NCBI GenBank assembly: GCA_964403075.1 | Contig: CAYOEV010000024.1 | Span: forward strand, 1-44,343 | Length of the DNA: 44,343 nt | Direction of reading: 5' to 3' | Origin: CAYOEV01 sp964403075 | Lineage (GTDB): Bacteria > Bacteroidota > Bacteroidia > Cytophagales > Cyclobacteriaceae | Part shown: piece after piece, positions 1-5,986 of the stretch | Position numbering within the stretch: the first letter of the stretch is position 1 | Layout of the letters: the number at the start of each line of letters is the position of its first letter | Made by a program: the position numbers and the translations under genes | The notes under the pieces: model-generated | What the model was told of the DNA's origin: nothing | Databases searched by the model: none | What the model saw: the letters and a program-made list of their open reading frames with translations, nothing else

Positions 1-557
1 ATTTGAATGAAACCCGTCTTGTGGAACTCCATGTTTTTATCGAAATAGATGTAGTTCAGAAATGCCCTTGGTGCTGTAGATTGATCACTCTTATCTGCCA
101 TTCCTGCATTACTAAGCGCTTCTTCAAATTCGGATGCCAACACCGTGCGTGAACCGGTTTCACCTAAAGGTATCACGTTGGCAGCCTCAAAAGCATTAAA
201 TAAAGTACTAAAAGCGGTGGCCGCTAAATCATTTCCTGAAGGAGACACTTCATAATTCGCATAAACACTCAGCTTAATCGTATCTCTCGGGTCTACGTGA
301 ACCATTACCATGGCTCCGGTAGTCCCAGCATCCAATGCCTGTACCTGACTTCCGTTGTTCGACGGATCTCCATCTCCTGTCCCTGTGTGGTTTGCGCTCG
401 CATTGGTATGCCGGGTGACTGCTTCAAAAATTTCTGCCCCATTTTCAAAAGTCTCAGTAATGGAGTCATTGACCGCAGTGGTTCGAAAAGAAACGCGCGT
501 GTTCCCCTGATGGTCTGTGAGGTTGTATTCGTAATTGGCATAGTCATACGAATATGT
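1..557 (-). pseudogene. Remnant of an RHS/YD-repeat-type protein, 5' end missing, 3' end beyond the window
   Basis: Reading the minus strand from 557 down gives 185 open codons that run off the window edge. They contain YNLTDHQGNTRVSF, a close match to the NLTDHLGNxRVxF motif of Bacteroidota RHS/YD-repeat (DUF6443-type) secreted proteins. The following spacer, VDPRDTIKLSVYANYEVSP and then PRAFLNYIYFDKN, matches the usual block of that family (PGDxxxxEVYAKY, then AYLNYIxFDK). An in-frame TAG lies at 558-560, and no start codon precedes the DHQGNTR motif. The usual several hundred upstream residues are absent, and ABC-F terminates only 140 bp away. I infer a displaced or decayed 3' fragment; a frameshift just upstream is the alternative, since another frame stays open for about 31 codons there. 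The family assignment is firm and the pseudogene status less so. Confidence 0.6.
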
Positions 558-696
558 CTAACAAAAACAAGTACCCGTTATCATTTATTGCCTCGTGCCC
601 AACAGGGTCACATGCAGGCACATCGCGCCCACTTCTAAATCAAACGCCAGCACAGCCCTAAAAAACGCAGTGTGGCGACAAGTAAAAGCAGGGTAA

Positions 697-2583
697 TCAG
701 CCTTGCAGCGCATTTACCTTTTCTTCCCAGGCCAACTGCACCTGACTTAGCATTTGCTTCTTTTCGCCATGCATTTGACTAAGTGCGCTCAGCTTCTCAA
801 TGTCATTTATATATTCCGGAAGCGCCATCTTTTCCTCTAATTGATTGACCTCCGTCTCCAGGGACATTACCCGCTCCTCCAATGCAGCAATATCCTTCTC
901 TAGCTTTTGCTGATCGTCCTGAAATTTGGGCTTACTTTTCGGACTCGCTTTTTTCGGCGCCACGTGCTGTATCTCCTTTTCCGATTTTACCTGTTGGTCG
1001 CGCCACCAAATAAACTCATCGTATGTACCAGGATATACCTTAAGCTCCTTGTCCTCGATCCACCATATTTTATTAGCCACCTGGCTTATAAAATGCCTAT
1101 CGTGCGAAACCAACAAGAAGGTGCCTTCATACTGCTGCAGCGCCTGAATGAGTATACTCACCGATAGCATATCCAGATGGTTTGTAGGCTCATCTAATAA
1201 CAAAAAATTGGCTTCGGAAATCAGGGTTTTAGCCAATGCAACCCTTGATTTTTCTCCACCGGACAACACTTTTATTTTCTTGAATACCTCCGATTCAGAA
1301 AAAAGGAAGCAGCCAAGCACATTGCGTAACTCTTGTTCGGTTTTGCCAGTCCCTTCCATTTTTAGTTCGTCCAGCAGGTCGTGTTGCACATTCAACGCTT
1401 CCAGCTGATGTTGTGCATAAAAAGAAGTGATCACATTATGGCCGGTTTCTATGCTGCCTTCGAAAGGCTCCATGCCCGTCAGCATGCGAAGTAAGGTTGA
1501 TTTCCCTTTTCCGTTTGCACCGATTAAAGCAATTTTATCTCCCCGTTCGATGGCCAAATCGGTCTGCTGCAACACATCTAGTTCATTGTAAGATTTGGAG
1601 AGGTTTTTTCCTCTTTTTACATGTCGACCAGATTTCATAGAAAAATTAAATTGAAAGTTCACCTGCATGTTTTCATCCACGACCTGATCAATTTTTTCCA
1701 TTTTGTCGAGCATCTTCATCTTGGACTGCACTTGTCTTGATTTGGTGGCCTTCGCCCGAAAGCGGTTGATGAACTGCTCAGTTTGCTTAATTTTTTGCTG
1801 TTGATTTTCGTGTGCATTCTGCTGGATTTCATTTCGAAGTTCCTTTTCGGCTTCATAATGGTCGTAGTCGCCTTTGTACACATTCAACTTGCCGCCGTAT
1901 ACTTCTACAATCTTATTGACCGACCGGTTGAGGAAATGCCGGTCGTGACTCACAATGATATAGGCACCCTCATAGGACTGCAGGTAATTTTCTATCCATT
2001 GAATGGATGGTAAGTCCAGGTGGTTGGTCGGCTCATCCAGTAAGAGCAGGCTCGGCTTTTCCAAAAGGAGTTTGGCCAGCATCACACGCATCCTCCATCC
2101 ACCAGAAAATTCAGCCAGTGATCGTTCGAGATCCGCTGTTTCAAAACCAATCCCTTCTAAAATTTCTTCGGCACGTGGCTTTAACGAGTACCCCTCTGCT
2201 GCTTCAAATCGTTCCTGCAGGTTAGCCAAACGGTCCACCAGCTCATCCCGGTAGTTGGTTTCCATCTCCCGGATGGCGGCATCTATCTCGTCTTGTATTT
2301 TTAAAATAGGCTTAAAAGCCTGCATGGCCACTTCCAGAATGCTTTCATTGGTTTGAAAAGACAAGAGATCCTGATTGAGGAAACCAATGGTGGCCTGGTT
2401 ACTCATGGAAATTTCTCCTGCGGTTGGCTGTACATCTCCCACCATCATTCGCAGCAGGGTGGACTTGCCAGTTCCATTCAGCCCAATCAATCCGATATGG
2501 TCGTCAGGACCGATAAAAAGTGAAGCGTCATCGTAGAGCACCCGGTCTCCGAGGTAAAAAGAAAGGTTATTTATTGCAATCAC
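697..2583 (-). CDS. ABC-F family ATPase (ribosome-associated translation factor)
   Basis: This 628-residue protein has two ATP-binding cassettes and no membrane segments, which is the ABC-F layout. Cassette 1 has Walker A GLNGTGKS (residues 34-41), signature FSGGWRMR and Walker B LLLLDEPTNHLD. Cassette 2 has GANGKGKS, LSGGEKSR and FLLLDEPTNHLD. A charged linker rich in Lys, Gln and Glu joins the cassettes, as in the P-site tRNA interaction motif, and the last 80 residues form a coiled coil, as in Uup/YheS-like members. ABC-F proteins bind the ribosomal E site and modulate translation; some confer antibiotic resistance, but nothing here points to that subgroup. The start is a GTG, chosen because the sequence begins exactly as family members do (MIAINNLSFYLG). 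It diverges from the dehydrogenase gene at 2681. Confidence 0.93.
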   Translation of the reverse strand: MIAINNLSFYLGDRVLYDDASLFIGPDDHIGLIGLNGTGKSTLLRMMVGDVQPTAGEISMSNQATIGFLNQDLLSFQTNESILEVAMQAFKPILKIQDEIDAAIREMETNYRDELVDRLANLQERFEAAEGYSLKPRAEEILEGIGFETADLERSLAEFSGGWRMRVMLAKLLLEKPSLLLLDEPTNHLDLPSIQWIENYLQSYEGAYIIVSHDRHFLNRSVNKIVEVYGGKLNVYKGDYDHYEAEKELRNEIQQNAHENQQQKIKQTEQFINRFRAKATKSRQVQSKMKMLDKMEKIDQVVDENMQVNFQFNFSMKSGRHVKRGKNLSKSYNELDVLQQTDLAIERGDKIALIGANGKGKSTLLRMLTGMEPFEGSIETGHNVITSFYAQHQLEALNVQHDLLDELKMEGTGKTEQELRNVLGCFLFSESEVFKKIKVLSGGEKSRVALAKTLISEANFLLLDEPTNHLDMLSVSILIQALQQYEGTFLLVSHDRHFISQVANKIWWIEDKELKVYPGTYDEFIWWRDQQVKSEKEIQHVAPKKASPKSKPKFQDDQQKLEKDIAALEERVMSLETEVNQLEEKMALPEYINDIEKLSALSQMHGEKKQMLSQVQLAWEEKVNALQG

Positions 2584-2587
2584 ATTA

Positions 2588-2595
2588 CAAAGGTA
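2588..2595 (-). promoter_or_regulatory. Candidate promoter -7 element for the ABC-F gene
   Basis: The minus strand reads TACCTTTG, a full match to the Bacteroidota -7 consensus TAnnTTTG. It ends only 5 nt before the GTG start, so if it is used the transcript would be leaderless or nearly so. A TTG triplet lies 17 nt upstream, slightly closer than the usual 19-21 nt for the -33 element. Confidence 0.35.
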
Positions 2596-2680
2596 AAAGG
2601 CCTTCGTTAGGTCAATGGTTTATTCAGAAAAAATGAATTGTTCTGAACTTCAGCTAGTTTTACATACAAATATCAATGAC

Positions 2681-3841
2681 ATGCGACTAACCATACTGCT
2701 GATTTTTTTATCTGTTGGTTTAGTAAACTGTGCCACCAACGATTCCCAACCCACCATTTCGAGTGGCCCACCGGAGGTAGACAGCACCATATTGTCTACT
2801 GAAGGATTGCAACTTGAAACCATTCAGCTACCTCAAGGATTCCGCATCGATGTATTTGCGAGGGTAAATAATGCCCGTTCAATGGCCTTGTCTCCATCCG
2901 GGATCGTATATATAGGCAACAGAGCGGCCAATAAGGTATATGCGGTGGAAGATTCAGATGATGACGGGAAAGCCAACAAAGTGTACACCCTCCTTGAAGG
3001 CATGCGCATGCCGAACGGTGTGGCTTTTAGAGACGGTGACTTGTATGTAGCGGAAGTAAGCAAATTATGGAAGCTTTCGGATGTAGAAGATGACCTGGAA
3101 AACCCACCAACACCTGTCAATATTTACCAGAACTACCCAACAGACCGACACCATGGATGGAAATACATCGCTTTTGGTCCGGATGGTAAATTATATGTGC
3201 CAGTAGGTGCTCCTTGTAATATTTGCGAAAGCAATAACGAAATCTATGCGTCCATCACAAGAATGGATCCTGATGGCTCCAACCAGGAAATCTATGTGAA
3301 GGGCGTACGAAATTCAGTAGGCTTCACCTGGCATCCGCAGACCGGAGAGATGTTTTTTACAGAGAATGGGCGCGACTGGTTTGGTGATGACAAGCCGCCA
3401 TGCGAATTGAATCGCGTCACTACAAAAGGACAGCACTTCGGGTACCCCTACTGTCATGGCGGACTTTATTTGGATGATGAATTTGGTAACGGAAAAGATT
3501 GCGAAGATTATGTGGCCCCGGTACAAAACTTAGGTCCCCACACCGCTCCCTTAGGTGTCAAATTTTGTACAAGCACCGGGTTTCCTACCTCCTATGAAAA
3601 TAATATTTTCATCGCCGAGCATGGATCCTGGAACCGCAGTGCGAAGATTGGTTACCGCATAAGTCTTGTCCGTGAACTCAACGGAAATAGTTACGAAACG
3701 TTCGCTTCAGGATGGCTCAACGAGGCCACGCAAGAAGCCTGGGGACGACCGGTAGATTTAATATTCCGTCCGCAGGGTGATATGCTACTTTCGGATGACC
3801 TGACCGGGACCATCTACCGAATCTGGTACGAAGGCAGCTAG
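2681..3841 (+). CDS. PQQ-dependent sugar (glucose/sorbosone-type) dehydrogenase-like lipoprotein
   Basis: This is a 386-residue exported protein of the glucose/sorbosone dehydrogenase beta-propeller family, which oxidises sugars using PQQ. The start at 2681 is chosen because it gives a short lipoprotein signal (MRLTILLIFLSVGLVNC, Cys17 in the lipobox); the open frame extends 22 codons further upstream without signal-peptide character. Family motifs are DRHHGWKYIAFGPDGKLYVP, RNSVGFTWHP followed by MFFTENGRDW, the GQHFGYPYCHGG stretch, and the C-terminal GRPVDLIFRPQGDMLLSDD. The HH pair probably supplies the catalytic base. The true substrate and whether PQQ binds cannot be read from the sequence; many Bacteroidota paralogues are uncharacterised. 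It converges with the oxygenase gene 21 bp downstream. Confidence 0.85.
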   Translation: MRLTILLIFLSVGLVNCATNDSQPTISSGPPEVDSTILSTEGLQLETIQLPQGFRIDVFARVNNARSMALSPSGIVYIGNRAANKVYAVEDSDDDGKANKVYTLLEGMRMPNGVAFRDGDLYVAEVSKLWKLSDVEDDLENPPTPVNIYQNYPTDRHHGWKYIAFGPDGKLYVPVGAPCNICESNNEIYASITRMDPDGSNQEIYVKGVRNSVGFTWHPQTGEMFFTENGRDWFGDDKPPCELNRVTTKGQHFGYPYCHGGLYLDDEFGNGKDCEDYVAPVQNLGPHTAPLGVKFCTSTGFPTSYENNIFIAEHGSWNRSAKIGYRISLVRELNGNSYETFASGWLNEATQEAWGRPVDLIFRPQGDMLLSDDLTGTIYRIWYEGS

Positions 3842-3862
3842 TAGAGAGTGTCCGTAAAAGGC

Positions 3863-4525
3863 TTAGCCAAAAAATTTACCCAAGGCTGCCGGGTGATTAA
3901 GTAGCCAACCACTGAGACTTTTACGTCCCCTGGCATTAGGGCTTACGGCATGAAGCACTTTATCACTTTTGAACAAAACTCCACGGCGTGCAATTGGCAT
4001 CACAGACAGTGTACCCTCCGGCAACAGCAATTGCAGCTCCCCCCCGTCGGCCACCGTCCATTCTTCGTTAAGGTAGATGACCATGGAAATCAACCGATTG
4101 TTTCTTCCATTGAACTGATCGAAATGGGGTTGATAACCCTTTCCGGGCGGATAATACGCCATTTGGAATTCAAAACCCGATAGACTTAAGTAACAATGCC
4201 GGTTGAGCACCTGCACAGTTTCCTGTACGAGCGACCAAAACGACGCAATGGCCACATCACGATGCTCATCCAGCCAGTAATTTAGATCACCCCGGATCGA
4301 GCGCGCTATGGTCAATTGATCATTCGCACCGATGCCGGCAGGCTGAAATACACCTGCCACATGCTTTTGATCAAAGAAACGCACAAGTTCCTTTTGAGCG
4401 GTGACATCGATCATCGAGTCGATGATCACATAATCATTATCTGCCAGGGCATCGATCCAATCGAGCCACTGACGCTCATTAAAATGTTGAAACAATGCAA
4501 AGTAAAAAGCTTGTGAAAGTAGCAC
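3863..4525 (-). CDS. 2OG-Fe(II) oxygenase (prolyl 4-hydroxylase-like)
   Basis: This 220-residue protein carries the double-stranded beta-helix core of 2-oxoglutarate/Fe(II) dioxygenases. Iron ligands are visible as H134-x-D136 in GYQPHFDQF and H192 in VLHAVSP; R201 in GRKSLSGW is placed to bind 2-oxoglutarate. The stretch LISMVIYLNEEW and the GGEL turn are typical of the SM-20/PHD-like prolyl hydroxylase group. Such enzymes hydroxylate proline or other residues on protein or peptide substrates; no substrate is suggested by the neighbours. The start is a GTG at 4525 and the next Met is 39 residues in. It lies 27 bp downstream of the deaminase gene on the same strand, so the two may be co-transcribed. 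Confidence 0.85.
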   Translation of the reverse strand: MLLSQAFYFALFQHFNERQWLDWIDALADNDYVIIDSMIDVTAQKELVRFFDQKHVAGVFQPAGIGANDQLTIARSIRGDLNYWLDEHRDVAIASFWSLVQETVQVLNRHCYLSLSGFEFQMAYYPPGKGYQPHFDQFNGRNNRLISMVIYLNEEWTVADGGELQLLLPEGTLSVMPIARRGVLFKSDKVLHAVSPNARGRKSLSGWLLNHPAALGKFFG

Positions 4526-4552
4526 TTTAAACCGACACCAGGCCTTCTATTA

Positions 4553-5041
4553 TTAAAGCTGCTCAAAAAGCGACAGGCAGGTATCGGCTGCTATGCCTCC
4601 CTCGATGGCTACTTCTGCAAAACCTGCGCTCAAGATCGCTGCCGCCTTGATATCAATCTGATGGGTGTAGGTCTTAATTTGATCAATCGAGGCACCAAAA
4701 GTGACTTTGGCCACCCGACTCCAAATGATACCGGCCATGCACATGGGGCAGGGCTCACAAGTCGTGACCAAATGTGTGCCCTTAAGCATGTGACCTGCAT
4801 CATAGGCCCGCTGTAACACATTCATCTCGGCATGTGCCAGGGGGCCGTCGGTAGCCACCGAGTTGACCGCCTGACACAATAATTTTCCCTCCGCATCAAA
4901 TAACAGAGCAGCAAAGGGCGATTTTTGCTGCCGGCCAAGGGCTATGGCCTGATACATGTAGGGCGTGTTGACTGACATACTGCCAAAAGCCCTTTCCCTG
5001 GGTCTAGGTTCCAACAGCTTTTGTTTATTTTGGGCACTCAT
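4553..5041 (-). CDS. Nucleoside/guanine deaminase of the CDA zinc-binding family
   Basis: A 162-residue cytidine/deoxycytidylate deaminase-fold protein. Zinc-binding and catalytic motifs are HAEMNVLQRA (His ligand and proton-shuttling Glu) and EPCPMCMAGI (two Cys ligands). The spacing and the sequence following PCPMC (GIIWSRVAKVTFGAS) resemble the guanine deaminase/tRNA adenosine deaminase branch. The first 21 residues, before MSVNTPYMYQAI, look poorly conserved, so an internal start at residue 22 is possible. The likely role is purine salvage or deamination of a free base; TadA is less likely because the C-terminal helix differs. The start borders the gene-free repeat region, so any promoter must lie within 5042-5198. 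Confidence 0.8.
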   Translation of the reverse strand: MSAQNKQKLLEPRPRERAFGSMSVNTPYMYQAIALGRQQKSPFAALLFDAEGKLLCQAVNSVATDGPLAHAEMNVLQRAYDAGHMLKGTHLVTTCEPCPMCMAGIIWSRVAKVTFGASIDQIKTYTHQIDIKAAAILSAGFAEVAIEGGIAADTCLSLFEQL

Positions 5042-5198
5042 CCCAATTTGGTCGTCGACAACCGCGCGGCAGTTGTTTTGGCAGTTTCACTGATCATCAT
5101 AACTCTCAGCATAGATCCTTCTTTAGTAAAGAACAATTGACCGCATCTGCTGGCCCCTCCGCGAGCCATCGCAAAGGATCATGTACACCGAACGATAT
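5042..5198. other. Gene-free spacer upstream of the repeat array
   Basis: I see no open frame, RNA gene or good promoter in these 157 bases. It should contain the promoter of the deaminase gene (minus strand) and, if the repeat array is transcribed, of that array (plus strand). Confidence 0.5.
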
Positions 5199-5256
5199 GG
5201 TTGCCGGCTCCTGCCGTTGCCGGCATCCAGGGGGGTGGGCCCTCCCACTTCTGGCA

Positions 5257-5292
5257 GGCCTGGCTGCTTGCTGCAGCCAGTGGCCTTTTTTT
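5257..5292 (+). terminator. Terminator-like hairpin, repeat copy 1
   Basis: GGCC plus TGGCTGC pairs with GCAGCCA and, across a two-base bulge, GGCC; seven T follow. This has the form of an intrinsic terminator on the plus strand, yet no plus-strand gene precedes it: the upstream deaminase gene runs the other way. Confidence 0.55.
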
Positions 5293-5456
5293 ATGCCTAC
5301 GACTTAAAAAGCAGGCTGCCCCCACAAAAAATGAACGGCCAGCCCTTCCCTCACCAGCAGCCAATGATTACATGGGCAGTAAAACCCTCGCGGATGGCCG
5401 GCTCCTAACGTCGCCGGCATCCAGGGGGGTGGGCCCTCACACTTCTGGCAGACCTG

Positions 5457-5556
5457 NNNNNNNNNNNNNNNNNNNNNNNNNNNNNNNNNNNNNNNNNNNN
5501 NNNNNNNNNNNNNNNNNNNNNNNNNNNNNNNNNNNNNNNNNNNNNNNNNNNNNNNN
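5457..5556. other. Assembly gap of exactly 100 N inside the repeat array
   Basis: The left flank ends ...GACCTG and the right flank resumes GCTGCTTATC, which are directly adjacent in the complete copy at 5745-5760. So 100 N is a placeholder, and the true insert is zero or a whole number of 194-bp units. Confidence 0.9.
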
Positions 5557-5747
5557 GCTGCTTATCGCAGCCAGTGGCCTTTTTTTATGCCTACGACTTA
5601 AAAAGCAGGCTGCCCCTACAAAAAATGAACGGCCTGCCCTTCCCTCTACAGCAGGCAATCATTAAATGGGCAGTAAAACCCGCGCGGATGGCCGGCGCCT
5701 AACGTCGCCGGCATCCAGGGGGGTGGGCCCTCACACTTCTGGCAGAC

Positions 5748-5780
5748 CTGGCTGCTTATCGCAGCCAGTGGCCTTTTTTT
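5748..5780 (+). terminator. Terminator-like hairpin, last repeat copy
   Basis: CTGGCTGC (5748-5755) and GCAGCCAG (5761-5768) form a perfect 8-bp stem with loop TTATC; seven T follow at 5774-5780 after a short spacer. It faces the tRNA-Cys terminator on the other strand. Confidence 0.55.
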
Positions 5781-5819
5781 ATGCCTACGACTTAAAAAGC
5801 AGGCTTTTTTGTCGGGCAT

Positions 5820-5847
5820 AAAAAAAGCCCCGCTCTTTGAGCGGGGC
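5820..5847 (-). terminator. Intrinsic terminator of tRNA-Cys
   Basis: On the minus strand a perfect 9-bp stem (GCCCCGCTC with GAGCGGGGC, three-base loop, 5827-5847) is followed by seven T. It starts 12 bases past the encoded CCA of tRNA-Cys, so it ends that transcript. Confidence 0.85.
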
Positions 5848-5858
5848 CTGCCAGAAGG

Positions 5859-5932
5859 TGGAGGCGCTGAGCGGATTCGAACCGCTGTAAAAGGTTTTGC
5901 AGACCTCTGCCTAGCCACTCGGCCACAGCGCC
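5859..5932 (-). tRNA. tRNA-Cys (anticodon GCA), CCA encoded
   Basis: The minus strand folds as a complete cloverleaf. The acceptor is GGCGCTG paired with CAGCGCC, with discriminator T and an encoded CCA. The anticodon stem GAGGT/ACCTT encloses loop CTGCAAA with anticodon GCA, and the T arm has AGCGG/CCGCT around TTCGAAT. U73 is the usual identity base for cysteine tRNA. It is 74 nt including CCA. It lies 54 bp downstream of the S1 gene on the same strand and has its own terminator. Confidence 0.96.
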
Positions 5933-5950
5933 ACATTACAAAGTAAAGCA

Positions 5951-5978
5951 ATTACCGGAAAGGTATCTTTCCGGTAAT
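5951..5978 (-). terminator. Perfect hairpin at the 3' end of the S1 gene
   Basis: ATTACCGGAAAG and CTTTCCGGTAAT form a perfect 12-bp stem with a four-base loop, 8 bp past the S1 stop codon. The downstream tract on the minus strand (TTGCTTTACTTTG) is only moderately T-rich, so it may be a terminator, a 3'-end stabiliser or a processing site between S1 and tRNA-Cys. Confidence 0.6.
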
Positions 5979-5986
5979 ATCATAGC

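Larger units (their letters stand above)
5199..5805. repeat. Intergenic tandem repeat, 194-bp unit, at least 2.6 copies, interrupted by an assembly gap
   Basis: The landmark CGGCATCCAGGGGGGTGGGC occurs at 5221, 5415 and 5709. The first interval is 194 bp; the second is 294 bp but contains exactly 100 N, leaving again 194 bp of real sequence. The units differ by scattered substitutions between copies 1 and 2 and are nearly identical between copies 2 and 3; the last copy is cut off at about 5805. Each unit has a GC-rich hairpin (for example arms GGATGGCCGGC 5392-5402 and GCCGGCATCC 5413-5422), a GCAGGC/GCCTGC pair, and a plus-strand terminator-like hairpin followed by T7. Frames through it are low-complexity and not convincing as proteins. 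The unit is far too long for a CRISPR repeat. The function is unknown; a structured RNA is one possibility. Confidence 0.85.

Noticed and set aside
297..638. 113-residue plus-strand open frame
   Set aside because: It is antisense to the RHS-type fragment, whose minus-strand frame has clear family motifs.
5391..5456. tRNA-like fold in the repeat upstream of CTTCTGGCAG
   Set aside because: There is no TTCGAAT-type T loop, no acceptor stem pairing and no anticodon arm with a seven-base loop.
5199..5805. CRISPR array or integron attC sites
   Set aside because: The period is 194 bp with no short repeat and unique spacers, no cas or integrase gene is nearby, and no pair of core-site motifs with the right spacing was seen.
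5179..5951. Open frames on both strands through the repeat array
   Set aside because: They consist of repeat-derived low-complexity sequence, run through the N gap or across tRNA-Cys, and show no protein family features.
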